A stretch of 64,000 nucleotides of DNA from Ophiobolus disseminans (GCA_010093685.1 MU006220.1:527502-591501); one strand, 5' to 3'; positions 1 to 12,227 are shown, numbered from the stretch's first letter. Numbers and translations are program-made. Notes: generated by a model from the letters alone, not told the origin.

Positions 1-1343
1 AGTTTTCTCGACGCTGGGCTGCGGATCGCTCTTCGATTGGGCGTCCAAATGGCGATATCACGTCGCTGACGGATTCAAGCTTGATGCGCATCGACTCGAT
101 CTTCGACGGCGCAAGGATACCAGCCGCTAGACCGAAGTCTGTCAGCTTGACGTGACCAGTGCTGTCGATGAGGAAGTTTTCTGGCTTCAGATCGCGGTGG
201 ATGTAGCCCAGCTGGTGCAGCGAGTCGACGCACGAGAACATTTCGGCGATGTAGAAGCGCGCGTGCCGGTTGTGCAGGACACCAGTGTTGTTCAGCAGCG
301 TGCGGAAGTCGCCTCCAGGGACGTATTCCTGGGACATGTTAGCTCGGCCGGGAAAAATGAGTACTTGCACGCACCATGGCAAGGTATATGCTCTTGTCGT
401 CCTGGAAGGCATACAGCAGGCGCACCAGCCACTCGCTCTTAGCCGTGGTCAGAATGTCGCGCTCGGTCAGGACGTGGCGGATCTCGTCCAGCTTGAACAG
501 CAGCTTCTTGCTCATCACCTTCAGCGCGCACACTTCCTTGGTGTCCTTCTTCTGTGCCAGGTAGACCTGTCCATAGCCGCCCTGCCCGACCTGCGTGAGG
601 ATCTGGAAGTCGCCCTGCCTGAGCCGCGTGCGTCGCTTGCGCAGGTTCGCGCGCTCGCGGCCGAGGTACTGTGTGAGGGCGTCGTTGTACTCGGCGTCAG
701 GCGTGGCGGGCGGGGCGGGGTTCTGGGCCTTGAACTGGGATAGGCGGTTCTGGCGCGTGTGCACGTACGTGAGCATGTCATAGTAGTAGTCGAGGAAGTA
801 CAGCTGCGTCACGTTGGCCAGGCGCTTCACGGCCGGCTTCCGCGCCTTCTCCAGATCCTCGGCCGACAGGCGCTGCGGGCCGGGGTAGTAGCGCGACCCG
901 TTGTCGGGCGCCTGTGTGCGGTAGGGCTCCTGCCGCGACTGGGCGGCGTGGGTGAGGTAGCTGGGCTCCTTCTGCAGGCCGGGGCGGGCGTTAGGCGGCG
1001 TGTTCTCCTTGTTCGACCGGCGCGAGGGGCTGCCGGGCGTCAGTGTCGTCACGTCCGCCGCGAAGGGGTCCGCATCGTCGGGCCCCTGCGCCTTCGTCTT
1101 CGTCTTGGAGGGCGAGCCAATCGTGGGCAGCAGCTTCATGGCATTTTCGAAGACGTGGGGGAGGTCGAATGCCCCGGGCGGCTGGTGGTGTTTGCTGGGG
1201 CTGCCCTGGGGCGTCTGCTGCGGGCTGGTGAAGGCCTCATGCGACGAAGGCGTACCCGGACCGCCCATATCGGCGCCTCGAGTGTGCAGAGCGGGTGGAG
1301 GAGCGGGGAGCTGGAAGCTGTCGCGGTTGTACGTCGAGTCCAT
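1..1343 (-). CDS. dbf2: Dbf2/Sid2-type NDR protein kinase, 3' end cut by window edge
   Basis: Ser/Thr kinase of the AGC/NDR group; in yeasts Dbf2/Sid2 acts with Mob1 in the mitotic exit/septation network. Exon 1 is 375-1343 (323 codons, ATG at 1343), a 46-nt intron 329-374 (gtgcgt...cag) follows, and exon 2 runs from 328 off the left edge; 432 residues are visible. Residues 1-170 are a Pro/Ser-rich disordered leader with several SP/TP sites. Then comes the Mob-binding helix region typical of Dbf2 ([20 protein letters not shown]), the glycine loop [11 protein letters not shown], the VAIK-type lysine in ALKVM, the catalytic loop [12 protein letters not shown] and the DFG loop in LTDFGLAAG, followed by the start of the long NDR insert between subdomains VII and VIII. 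The rest of the kinase domain and the hydrophobic motif lie outside the window. Family assignment is firm; the exact yeast orthologue is inferred. Confidence 0.9.
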
Positions 1344-1825
1344 GCTCGCAGATTGGGGGAAGGAACGGATGCGGGCACTGGCCGTCGTTGCGCACAGAAA
1401 GGAAGGAGCGGAGGGGTGTATGTCGGTGCACTATTTGGACAACAGCGAGACGCTCCCAGTGTCGGCTTGTTGATGCTATGGCGGGGGTGAGCCGGATTGT
1501 TTGTTCTGGCCTAGCAACCAATCATTCCAACATGTCATAAAAGTGGGTCCACCATGAGCCGCAACACCACATCCCTGAACACGGAGCTTGTATTTGGTCC
1601 TAACAAGAAGCCTGTATATCCTCGCTGTGCTATAAAGCAGGAAAAAAATTCTACTAAGGATACAAAGGTAGACAGGCCTTTGTTTCATCGGTGCACCACC
1701 AAATACGCGCTCCTTCGTACAGTATGAAAGGCTCTTCATTATTCACGTATATCGTGTCACATCCATGCTACAACTACACTCCTTCCGACACTTCCGACGC
1801 CCTCTCATATCATGCCATCGTTGTG
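1344..1825. other. Intergenic, kinase promoter and RING-gene 3' flank
   Basis: It lies upstream of the kinase start and downstream of the RING-gene stop, both on the minus strand. I see no convincing ORF or RNA gene; the short ORFs here do not resemble known proteins. Confidence 0.5.
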
Positions 1826-3110
1826 CTACCGCCTCCTATGTTGATATTCCCTCGGCATCTGCTGAATGTATTCCTGATCGAGATATCGACGCTCCGCTGC
1901 CTGGTAGTGCCATAGCGCTCTCGGCTGATCCGCCAAGGCGTATAGAGCTCTCTCTCTCATCAACGAAGCCGCATCTGCCACCAACACGACTCGGCACATT
2001 GGGCACGTTATTTTGTTTCTAGACTTTTGGCATGTTTCGAACTAGGCACATCAGGACCATTCCGAATTATGGCACAGGAATCGAACACACACCCACTCGA
2101 AAATACACCATTCCCCGAAGTAATGCCCACACGGTAGTTGTATTGCAATCTCCCCCTCTTCGCTTGGATAGACATCGACAAGAGAATAGTCTTTCGCACA
2201 GATGTCGCACACAATGCATGTCTTTTCTGGTAGATTAGTAGGCAGTAAGCGTTTGACTTGGCTTCTGAGTTCTTCAATTTGTCGTGAGATTGCAGGGTTC
2301 GAATTGTGGGCCGGAGGTGGAGCAGATGGTTGACGTGGATAGATTCTGGGTAGCTGCATAGCAGATGTTGGAGGAAGGTCGCCCTCGGGCGGGCGAACTG
2401 GGAAAGGAAGGAATCCGGCACCATGGGGATATGCATGGGTTTGGAACTGGTTGCTGTATTGATGAGAGTTCTGTTGAGTGTGTCTCGAATCATGTCCCCA
2501 GTGTGGACGATGATACCCTGTGTCCTCTGCTGACATAGGCCGACGATACCGATTGACCTGATGTGGTGGCGGTAGATGCCGTGCCCCATAGTGAATTGAC
2601 TGTCCATTTGTGGTAGCCGGATGTATGAACCCTTGCACGAAGTCGCTGCCCTGGCCATAACCCAGAATCTGGCTAGAGGCACGAAACGGAAAATCCCCTC
2701 TCGAATCGCTTTGCATTATCGTACCTTCAGGAACTGGTTCGAACGGAGTGGAGGGGACATCACCATTACCGTAACCTGTATGGGTTATTGGTGGTTCCAT
2801 CTGGTACGCTTGATGTATGTTAGTGCGGGCAACATGATATAAGGCAAACGGAAATGCCCTGATGGCTATTATCGAACTAACCAGGCGGTTGTGGTTGTGG
2901 GTAGAATCCGTTCGGTACATGGTGACCGCTCTGTGGTTGACTCACCATGTTATCGAGCGGGGGTCCTTGAAAAGGAGCATGTTGAGTATGCCCTCCCGGT
3001 GGAATGCGAGAGTATGGGTGCAGAGGCTGGGGAAGCAGCTGTGAACCTTGAGGTTCCGCTATAGCTTCAGGTAGCCTTGATTCTGGAATGTAGAAGTCTG
3101 ACCCAGACAT
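1826..3110 (-). CDS. RING-finger protein, probable E3 ubiquitin ligase
   Basis: The model has three exons, 2882-3110, 2093-2808 and 1826-2041, with introns of 73 nt (gttagt...aag) and 51 nt (gtgtgt...tag); phases agree and give 386 residues. Residues 1-260 are a Pro/Gln/His-rich low-complexity region. The RING lies at about 274-331: CDIC (C277, C280), CGH (C303, H305), C311 and CPMC (C328, C331). Splicing intron 2 is what joins the first part of the RING to CPMC, which supports the model. The position where the fifth zinc ligand is expected (three residues after H305) is Gly308, so the second site may be incomplete; an extra Cys274 sits just before the domain. A basic/aromatic C-terminal tail (residues 345-386) follows. 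No substrate can be inferred. It could bind E2 weakly or be a RING-like scaffold. Confidence 0.75.
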
Positions 3111-4598
3111 CCTTCCTTCCTCTTATCTTCCAGTTGTAGGGGACAACTTCTCACGAGCTCAGTGCGCAGTGATTGCGTATGGCGACTGATGCTGTTGCGG
3201 CGACGATGGTGTGTGTGTTGTGTCTGTCAAGAAGCCAGCTCATAGTATTCTCGAAACTGTTAGAGTTGTAAGCTCCTAATTATTTTCGAAAAGATGGATG
3301 AAGAGTATACGGGCGAAGGCCATATCTGAAGCCTCAAACTCTATGTCGGAAGCAGTAGAGCGTTCAGTCGTATGATGTTGACACGGCGAGCTCAGAGACC
3401 TTGGGACGGTTGCTACTTACCAGCACTCCAGTATAGAGTCCTCGAATGGATGTGTGAAGATGAAGTGTAGTAATTTTTGATGCCAATGAGGTGCTTAAAT
3501 AGCAAATTTACAACTGGTGCCACCTTTCAACCGTGGGTGGGGTGTGGACTTGATAACGATCAACGCGGGCCGCTCACGTGGATAGTGGAAGACAGTATGA
3601 AGAGCACAAGGCATCTGACTTACATGTGAGGCAATCTACTTTGCCTCGAGCCGCGCTCAGAGACGTGTGCCTTTTGATGCACGACAGCGCAAAGGATTTG
3701 TTGGCGGAACAACTTTGATGATGCCCAAGTGGCGTTGAACATGACCACGAACGGGCACCTGCGCTTCACGGTACCACTCGTGTATTTCTGCCCGAGCCAA
3801 AACAGGCATGAGATGGATGCGAACACAGACGGCGCGACGAGCCATCGGCCCAGCAGCACCATTTACAGGCTCTAGGCATCCTTTGTCATCAACCTCTCTC
3901 CATCGCACAACTCCATCCTGACCTGCTCCCACTCTTGCATTCGACAAAATATTGTCATTGAGACGAGATGAACAGTAGGGGTAGATCGGGGTTCGGGCTA
4001 CGCGGTCTGTTGCTGCAGAGGTTGTGACGAATAGGCGGGGCTGGAGGTGTTTTGCGGGTGCCCAAGGACGTCGACCGAAAGTGATGTGCGGAGAGAGTCG
4101 GTGAAAGTAATCGGTACCGGTAAAGATCGAGGGAAAGGTAACTATATACCTGGACACGGAAGATTTTGAGACGTTCAACTTGATCAAAAAGCATTAAAGA
4201 AGGAGCTGATTATATACCTGGCTACAGAAGATCTCGAGGTGCTCAGGTTGGTCCCTGACCGCCCAAATGGGCATCTACCATAGTTACATAACCAACCACG
4301 ACCCATGGATGGAGACTTTCTCGCCCCCGGGCAACTAACATGTCACGTGCAGACTGAAATGTGCAAGTGGAAAAAGATTTATGCTGAAAGTGCGCCAAGC
4401 AGCGGGAATAGTTCGTGAGGCGTGGGCACACGCCGATTTCTTCCGCGGAAAGGTTTCGCACATTTTGGGAGCTCAAGCTCGAGACGGTTAATTCCTCGAA
4501 GCGCCGTCGTCGCACCGCCTGTCCGACAGCTGGCACATGCTGTAGTTTATCAATTGCGTCCTCTGCATCCTGCCATCCTCCCTCCCCCCGCCTGCACC
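3111..4598. other. 1.5-kb divergent intergenic region (RING gene / fumarase)
   Basis: It holds the upstream regions of two genes that point away from each other. An ORF of 176 codons on the minus strand (3657-4187) overlaps other-frame ORFs and resembles nothing I know, so I do not call it a gene. Two imperfect copies of a roughly 40-bp sequence occur at about 4143-4182 and 4211-4250. The fumarase leader is pyrimidine-rich just before the start (about 4556-4598). Confidence 0.5.
4143..4250. repeat. Imperfect direct repeat, two ~40-bp copies
   Basis: Copies begin with TATATACCTGG at about 4143 and 4211 and stay alignable for about 40 bp to a TTG end. About ten positions differ, mostly C/T or A/G changes. 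The second copy lies about 350 bp upstream of the fumarase ATG. Confidence 0.5.
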
Positions 4599-6254
4599 AT
4601 GTTCCGAACGAGCCTCGGGCGTGCCGAGGCCGGCGCAATGCGTTCACTCGCACATGCGAAGCTCAACCCCGCCGTCTTCTGCTCCCCCAAAGCCCGCCCG
4701 CTCTCCACCGCCGCCCGCCCGCCGCTCAGATACACGCCCGCGTCCTCAACGAGCCTCCTCCAGCGCCGCCAGTTCAGCGTCACCCGCAGCATGGCCGACA
4801 CACGCACCGAGAGCGATGCCTTTGGCGAGATCCAGGTGCCCTCGGACAAGTACTGGGGCGCCCAGACGGAGCGGTCGCTGGAGAACTTCAAGATCAACCA
4901 GCCGCAGGACCGCATGCCCCCGCCCATTGTGCGCGCCTTCGGCATCCTCAAGGGCGCGGCCGCCACGGTGAACATGAAGTTTGGCCTGGATCCAGCGCTC
5001 GGAAAGGCGATCCAGCAAGCGGCCGAGGAAGTCGCCGACCTCAAGCTGGCCGACCACTTCCCCCTCGTCGTGTGGCAGACGGGCTCCGGCACCCAGTCCA
5101 ACATGAACGCGAACGAGGTCATCTCGAACCGCGCCATCGAGATCCTGGGCGGCACCATGGGCACCAAGAAGCCCGTCCACCCCAACGACCACGTGAACAT
5201 GTCGGCTTCGTCCAACGACACCTTCCCCACCGTCATGCACATCGCCGCCGTGCTCGACTTCGAGGAGGCGCTCCTGCCTGCCCTCAAGAGCCTGCGAGAT
5301 GCCCTCAAGCGCAAGAGCGAGCAGTGGGAGAGCCTGATCAAGATCGGACGGACCCATCTGCAGGACGCCACGCCCCTGACCCTTGGCCAGGAGTTCTCCG
5401 GCTACGTGCAGCAGCTTGACTTTGGCATTGAGCGCATACAGACGTGCCTGCCCCGCCTCAAGATGCTTGCCCAGGGCGGCACTGCGGTTGGCACGGGCAT
5501 CAACACCTACGTGGGCTTCGCCGAGGACATTGCCTCCGAAGTCAGCAAGATGACCGGCCACGACTTCATCACCGCCCCCAACAAATTCGAGGCACTTGCT
5601 GCCCACGACGCCATCGTTGAAGCACACGGCCAGCTCAACACGCTCGCCACATCCCTCTTCAAGATTGCCCAGGACATCCGCTTCCTCGGCTCTGGCCCCC
5701 GCTGCGGTCTCGGTGAGCTCAAGCTGCCCGAGAACGAGCCCGGCTCTTCCATCATGCCTGGCAAGGTCAATCCCACACAGTGCGAGTCGTTGACCATGGT
5801 ATGCGTGCAAGTCTTCGGCAACCAGGCCGCGACGACGTTTGCTGGGTCACAGGGTAACTTCGAGCTGAACGTGTTCAAGCCGGTGATGATCCGCAACCTG
5901 CTTCACAGCTCACGCCTGCTTGCAGACGCCATGAGGAGCTTCGAGAAGAATCTTGTTGCGGGTCTTGAGGCGGACGAGAAGCGCATCAGCTCGATCATGA
6001 CCGAGAGGTGAGCCTACTCCACTGCTTAATTTTGCTGCTTGCTAACGATCGTGCGTAGTTTGATGTTGGTGACGTGCCTCAACCCCGTCATTGGATACGA
6101 TGCTGCCAGCAAGACCGCAAAGTATGCGCACAAGAACGGCATCACACTGAAGGCTGCTGCGTTGGAGCTCAAGGTCATCAGCGAGGAGGACTTCGACAAG
6201 TACGTCCGACCAGAGCTTATGATTGCGCCGAAGGAGTATCAGCCCAAGCCATAA
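4599..6254 (+). CDS. fum1: Fumarate hydratase, class II, mitochondrial
   Basis: Interconverts fumarate and malate in the TCA cycle; fungal enzymes are often dual mitochondrial/cytosolic. Exons are 4599-6007 and 6059-6254, with a 51-nt intron (gtgagc...gctaac...tag); 534 residues. I chose the ATG at 4599 (CACCATG context) over an in-frame ATG at 4422, because the protein then begins with an Arg/Ser/Ala-rich, acid-poor presequence of about 65 residues ending near [20 protein letters not shown]; the internal Met in that stretch could start the cytosolic form. The class II signature [11 protein letters not shown] is intact, as are the substrate-binding stretches [17 protein letters not shown] and the SSNDTFPT loop. 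Length and collinearity match the family. Intron 1 interrupts the codon before [14 protein letters not shown]. Confidence 0.97.
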
Positions 6255-6601
6255 GCGGCGATTACGATGTAACGCGACATGTAAATCTATGTATAGAAAA
6301 GCGCCTGAAGCACTTACAATGATGAACTTCCTCCCATTTCAATGCGCTCCGCCATGATGGCTGTTATAATCATGCGTCCGGAAGGATTCTACAACCATCC
6401 AAACTTGTTCGATTGATGTGATACTTGACCGTCCTACTTCGTCGTGAGTGCAAAAGGATAAAGCTGTAAAGGTCTTGGCAAGAAACGCGTGAGCACGTGA
6501 CGCTACCGCTTTCATGCACGCACGGTTCAGCGTTCACCCCCTCATCGGCCATCACTCACGCACACACCAACGCCCACACCAACGCCCACAAGTCTGCAAC
6601 C
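6255..6601. other. Intergenic / SMC5 upstream region
   Basis: It holds the fumarase 3' flank and the SMC5 leader. A 12-bp unit ACCAACGCCCAC is repeated in tandem at about 6567-6590. I see nothing else. Confidence 0.5.
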
Positions 6602-9600
6602 ATGCCTGGCCTCTTGCAGAACGGGCGCAAGCGGCCTGCGATCGCCCTGAGCGAAGATGAAGAGGGCGAACAATCCGACTACCCTTCCTCCGTGTCGGTC
6701 GGCAGTAAACGCGCCCGCCATGATGCCCGCGACGCGTCCGAAAGCCGCAATCAACCAAACGGCCATGGCCGCCACAATCAACGACGGACCCAGAACGGCG
6801 ACGCTAGCGATGCTCTGCTTGAAGATGTGTTTCAGCCTGGCACGCTCGTTAGAGTAAAGCTGCGAAACTTTGTCACGTACACGGCTGCCGAGTTCCATCT
6901 GGGACCCAGTCTCAATATGGTCATCGGGCCAAATGGGACGGGAAAGAGCACTCTCGTTTGTGCCATCTGCCTAGGATTGGGATGGGCGAGCGAACATTTG
7001 GGCAGGGCCAAGGAACTTGGTCAGTTCGTCAAGAATGGTAGCGACGAGGCCGAAATCGAGATCGAACTCGCTGCCGGCCCTGGCATGGCAACGAACCCCA
7101 TCGTACGCCGCATCATCCGCAAAGCCGACAACAAATCTATCTTTTGGATCAATGGCAAGCACGCTAGCAAAAATGCAGTCTTGTCACTGTGTAAAGAGTT
7201 CTCGATCCAGATCGACAACCTCTGCCAGTTCCTGCCCCAGGACCGTGTGGTTGAGTTTGCGAAGATGTCGGATGTGGATCGCTTGAAGGAGACGCAACGA
7301 GCCGCAGCTCCAAAGCACATGGTAGAGTGGCACGACCAGCTCAAAGAACTCCGCGCCCAAGAGAAGGTGCTGGAAACAAAGCAACAAAACGAACAGACCC
7401 ATTTAGATGGACTGCAGAGGCGACAGAATCAAGAGCAAGCAGACGTCGATCGCTATCACCAGCGAGAGGGTCTGGAACAGAAGGCCAAGTGCTTGGAGAG
7501 GGTCAAGCCCATTATCGAACTCGCCCAGCGCAAGAACGACCTCAATCAAGCGAAGAAGGACCTACAGCTGGCAAGACGGGAGCTCGACCAGATAAATGCT
7601 GACGTAGAGCCGGTTCGCCAGGCCCAGGCTGAGGTGGAGGGCTACAAGGATCAGATTGGAACTGTCGTCAAGATTCGCCAGAATCGCGTTGACATGATCA
7701 AGACACAAGCCGATAAAATACTCGCCAAGATCAGCAAAGACAAGCAAGCAGTAACAGATTTTGCGACCCGGGTGAAGAACGAGGTGACCTCCAAAAAGGA
7801 ACGCGAGCGAGATGTTGCTCGCATCCAGGCCGAAATCCAAAGGCTCGAGCGCCAAAGAGAAGACCGGCCTGTAGATTATGATTTTGAGTCGTACAACACC
7901 CGTAGGAGCGACCTGCGAAGCCGAAACCAAGCTGTTGATCGTCGCTATTTGGATTGTGAAGATGCATACAAAGCCTTCCGTGCTCGAGGCCATACATTAA
8001 AAGAAGAGAATCATGCAGCATCGGAACAGCGCGCGAGACTCGATACTCAGAGTGGCAAGCAAGCAAGTGTGTTGCAAAAGCTTTCGCCGCACACAGCGAC
8101 GGCTTGGAAATGGTTCCAGGAAAACAAGGACAAGCTTGCACTCAAAGGAACAGTACATGGACCCCCGATCTTGGAGTGTGTGATCAAAGACCCGCGCTAC
8201 GCAGACGCTGTGGAGAGTCAGCTGAGGAAAGGGGACCTCATCGCTATCACTTGTACCCACGCCGACGATCAAAAGCTATTGTCAGATGCGTTCTTGGGCA
8301 AAAATGGACTACATCTCCACGACATTTACACTCGGACATCCCCCAAACCGTTAGCCGAGCATCGGCCGCCCATGGCACCTTCAGAATTACATTCCATGGG
8401 TTTCGAGGGGTTTCTGATTGACTACATTAAGGGCCCAGATTCGGTACTGGCAATGCTTTGCGATAATGCTCGCCTTGGACGCACAGCATATGCACCTACT
8501 CCCATCACGGACGAGCAACACGCTGCTGTTTCCAGCAGTGCAATTCAGAAGTGGGTCAGTGGCAGGGATGTCTATCAGATTACCACACGCAGGGAGTATG
8601 GAGCTTCTTCGACGACTGTCACTCAACTTAGGGCAGCAAGATATTTTGTTGACCAGCCTGCCAACCTCGAAGAGAAGCAACAATTGGATGAGACCATTGC
8701 GCGCATCCAGCAAGACGCTGCAGAGCTCAAAGAGGAAATTACCAACTGTAAACGGGAAATGGGCGATCTCAAAGAGCAGCTGCAACAACTGCGGCAAGAG
8801 AGAGATGAGACCCAAGCTGAAGAAGATCGCGTGAAGAAGGCTTTAGCCGAGTGGCGGGCTCTGCCCGACAAGATTCAGCGGAAACAAGAGGAGGTAGATG
8901 GCAAGAAAGCGGAGATTGCCGACACGAGCAACCGTATCCGAGCGATCAAGACTAACGCTCAGGAAGCGTCACTTTCCGCCGCATTGCTCACCATAGACTA
9001 TGCCGTAAGTCTCAAGAATTCTGAAGGGTCCTCAAACTTGGCTTACATATCAGCAGAAAGCCGTGACCCAGCTACGCACCTTCCACGAGTCGCTCCTCGA
9101 GGCCGAGATACGCTTGATTGAAGCTCGCTCGGAGTTCAATGCTCTACAGAACGAGAATCGCGACATCTTACAAAAGCAACAAAGGAAGGAGGCTGAGATA
9201 CAAGATCTCAACAGACGCAACAATGCCCTCCGCCTTGAATACCAGCAAATAAGGGAGAGTACACAAGCAAGTCTAGACGACCTCACCACGGAAGAGAAAG
9301 AGATGGTCATGGAATACAAGGAGCTAGCTTCACTCGAAGCGCTTGAACAAGAAGTTCAGGCAGTTGCCGCCCGACTCGAATTGATGGCTGGAGGCAATCC
9401 AGCCATCTTGAAGGCCTTTGAGAAACGCAAAGACGACATTGCAAAGACTGAAGAAAAGCTTGGAGAGCTCACCGCGAACCTTGAAAGTGCAAAGGAGAGT
9501 ATAGTCGAAATACGCGAGCAGTGGGAACCCCAGCTGGATGCGCTCATTGCTAAGATCAGCGCCGCCTTTGCACACAACTTTGAGCAGATCGGCTGTGCTG

Positions 9601-10108
9601 GTGAAGTCACAGTCTACAAAGATGAGGAGGACTTCGATAGATGGTCTGTTCAGATCTCGGTCCGTTTCCGGTAAGCTGCCCAACTTGTCCATTCGCATGT
9701 CGCTATACTAATAATTTGAACAGCGAAGGCGAGACGCTCTCCGTTCTCAACTCCCACCGCCAGTCTGGCGGCGAGCGCGCCGTCTCAACGATCTTCTATC
9801 TCATGGCTCTGCAAGACCTTGCACAATCACCATTCCGCGTCGTCGACGAGATTAATCAGGGCATGGACCCGCGTAACGAGCGCATGGTGCACGAGCGGAT
9901 GGTCGATATTGCGTGCCAGGAGCGCACAAGCCAATACTTTCTCATCACACCCAAGTTGCTCACCGGTCTGAAGTTCCATCCGAAGATGAAGGTCCATGTC
10001 ATCAATAGTGGTGAACATGTGCCGGATGCAAAGGAGGCGAAGGGTTGGAATATGAGGGACTTCGCTAAAGTGGCGTTGAGAACGCGGAAGGGTATTGAGG
10101 TCGCTTGA
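6602..10108 (+). CDS. smc5: SMC5, Smc5/6 complex ATPase
   Basis: Core ATPase of the Smc5/6 complex, which acts in recombination and replication-fork repair in the nucleus. Exons are 6602-9004, 9054-9670 and 9724-10108; introns are 49 nt (gtaagt...cag) and 53 nt (gtaagc...actaat...cag); 1134 residues. ATG 6602 (AACCATGCC) is preferred over an in-frame upstream ATG at 6497. The head has Walker [10 protein letters not shown] near residue 109. Two long coiled-coil arms flank a hinge at about 500-640. The C-terminal lobe has the SMC signature around SGGE (1021-1024) and Walker B ending in VVDE (D1048, E1049). The Smc5-type short Walker-A-proximal leader is acidic. The intron 1 acceptor is a tandem CAGCAG, so the protein may gain or lose one Gln. 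Intron 2 splits the Arg codon just before [12 protein letters not shown]. Confidence 0.96.
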
Positions 10109-10858
10109 GGATAACAGATTCGGGCACGGTATTGGCGTTATGGATACACCGGCATGTGCTTCCGTCGATGATGTCGCGAGGAGCAAAGGGTCACACGGCG
10201 TGATGGTCTTTCTGCAGTCTGTACCGCCGTTCGATACCCACGGCAGATTCGAAAACAACGCTAGCACATGTACTTCTGGTCAAATCAGACACTTCGGAGG
10301 ACTAAGTATAGCAAATGCACACTAAACAATACATCAGTCTCTGCCACCTCTTTTCACTATATCTCAAATGAGATTGTCCTGTCGCATCAATCCAAACACC
10401 TCACGTTTGCAAGTGAGTTTGTCTCAAGTTCCGCAATTGCAGCCAAGTGTTTGCTAAACGCAATAGTGCGACTATTGATGGGAGCGAGTAGTACACGTTA
10501 ATCGAGCAGGTACCCGTATCACGAACGCTTAGCGATTTGTACGTTGCACTGAAGCACGTTGGCACGTAGCTATGCCGTGGGAGAGTAGCACCGACATGAC
10601 AATCTCCGCTCGGAAAGCCTATCCGCTTGAGGTTCACCGACAAACACGTAGCATACCCGGAAAATCTTCAAGCAAGACAAAGGCAGTGCGAAGAGGTCTC
10701 GCAGCGTAATTTCCATATCTTCGAGGATAAATAAGGACAGCTTGACTTCGAGGTCGTCCAAGACACAGATAACGGCAGCGCTCTCTGGCCGTTACCATCT
10801 AGAAGACACTACCTCAGCACCCAATTCATTTAGGTCTCGAACTACCATCTCACTAAAT
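10109..10858. other. Intergenic
   Basis: It holds the SMC5 3' flank and the promoter of the first secreted-protein gene. A TATA-like GATAAATAAG lies at 10727-10736, about 130 bp before the start. I see no gene. Confidence 0.5.
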
Positions 10859-11565
10859 ATGTTCTCTATAGCAACCCTCACACTACTACTCGCTCAATAC
10901 GTCGTCGCCTCTCCAGCTCTTCTGAACCCTCGCAAAAGCACCACCCATTTTGAAATATGGACCATTCCGCGCCTCGACATGTCAGTACTGCGCCAGTGAT
11001 CGTTTGCCACACCCCAACGTTGACGCACCCACATAGGCACATCCTCAGCCCCCAGACCAACGCCCCAGGCAATCCTCCGTGGTCTGACCCGCCCCCGTTC
11101 CAAAGCTCCATAGACTTAGACGTCACCTTGCCCCACCACGTCCTTGACGGCCCGCACTACTCCGACCCCGTGACTGTAAACTGCAAGACTGAGTTCCCCA
11201 ACGGCACATTTCCCGGCAGCCAAGATCGATTGTATTGCGACCCTCCGTCCTCCGAGGAAGTCCTAGAGTTCAGCCTCAAGGCACTTACTCGCGAACATCG
11301 CCGACCGGAGATGGCGTTCGAGCTTGTTTTGACGAGTATATATGGTCTGGACGAGAATGGGTATGCGCAGGCGATTTGGTCTGGGAGTGTAGGTGTTACG
11401 GCAAATGATCCGGGGAAGCCGACAGGTTACTTGAAGAGTGTTGGTGGAGCGCCGTGGGATGGGCTGAGGTGTGGGCTCAAGGGCGGGATGAGTAAGAAGG
11501 AGGATTTGAGGGTCGATGTTGCGAGGGCTGATCGGGAAGAGTGTGGCTTCACTGGGGAGGGATAG
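10859..11565 (+). CDS. Small secreted protein, paralogue A
   Basis: Family not recognised. Exons are 10859-10980 and 11037-11565 with a 56-nt intron (gtcagt...tag) that splits an ATG codon; 216 residues. The first 18 residues (MFSIATLTLLLAQYVVAS) form a clear secretion signal. The mature part starts with a conserved block shared with the gene at 12228: W-x-IPRLDM, HILS, PGNPPW, DPPPF and SSIDLDV, and ends with PWDGLRC. There are four Cys in the mature protein, enough for two disulfides. There are no transmembrane segments. The nearby paralogue on the same strand and the secretion signal make this an effector-like or cell-surface candidate, but no function can be assigned. Skipping the intron would truncate the protein soon after the signal peptide, and the spliced reading matches the paralogue exactly across the junction, which supports the model. 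Confidence 0.75.
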
Positions 11566-12227
11566 GGGTGTTGATGGAATATGATACATGTCTGGTCAGT
11601 CTCTCTTTCATAGAAGACGCTTTCTGGTGTCTTGCTCAGTTGATGGCTTCATGGTATTTCATGATAATTTGGGCAGACAAATCGATGGAATCGGCGTCAC
11701 TAACCCTCTAAGTAGAAGTGAATGGACGCCACAACCCATGGTTCATGGTTCCATGAAATGATTGCAATACACGTACCATGGCATGTGATTTCAGCTGGTA
11801 CTTGCCCGTTACGTGGGTACCTAGGTACTCATGACCTCGGGATTGTCTTCTCACGGAAGCTTAACAGAGCTCACTGGCATCGCTACAAGCTTACCAGATA
11901 ACTTATCTGCTATCGGCTGGGCTGTGTTCCATGGCTGAACTTGACATGACCGTTGTACGTGGGGACGAAAAGCTCAGCTGCGTGTGTCACGGCCGCTTTG
12001 GTACCTTTTTTCCAAACACAACTAGTGAAAGAGAGCTTGACCTTGCAACGTAAAAGCTTCATGTGATAGGTATCTGAATTAGGTGCAGTTGCTTCTTAAC
12101 CGGTCAGTAATGTCACACAGCGGGCAGAGCACCGGTGTGTTGAGCAATGTCTTTGAAAACATAATTTATCTCTAGCCACAACCGTAACTCTCAATCATCA
12201 CCACCACTCTTCTTCTATCATCTCAAA
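11566..12227. other. Intergenic between the secreted paralogues
   Basis: It contains several near-repeats of CCATGG/CATGG around 11740-11790. I see no gene or obvious relic of a third copy. Confidence 0.45.

Noticed and set aside
152..1490. Plus-strand ORFs of up to 243 codons opposite the kinase
   Set aside because: Same shadow effect; the minus-strand frame carries a complete set of kinase motifs.
2070..2092. tRNA-like B-box (GTTCGATTCC) on the minus strand
   Set aside because: It sits inside intron 2 of the RING gene; no acceptor stem, D-arm or anticodon arm can be drawn around it.
3657..4187. Minus-strand ORF of 176 codons between the RING gene and fumarase
   Set aside because: No homology, overlapping ORFs in other frames and no clear splice or start context. 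It might be a small orphan gene, but I cannot support it.
4550..5810. Long minus-strand ORFs (273 and 354 codons) opposite fumarase
   Set aside because: They mirror the GC-rich fumarase exon and have no recognisable domains; they are shadows of its codon use.
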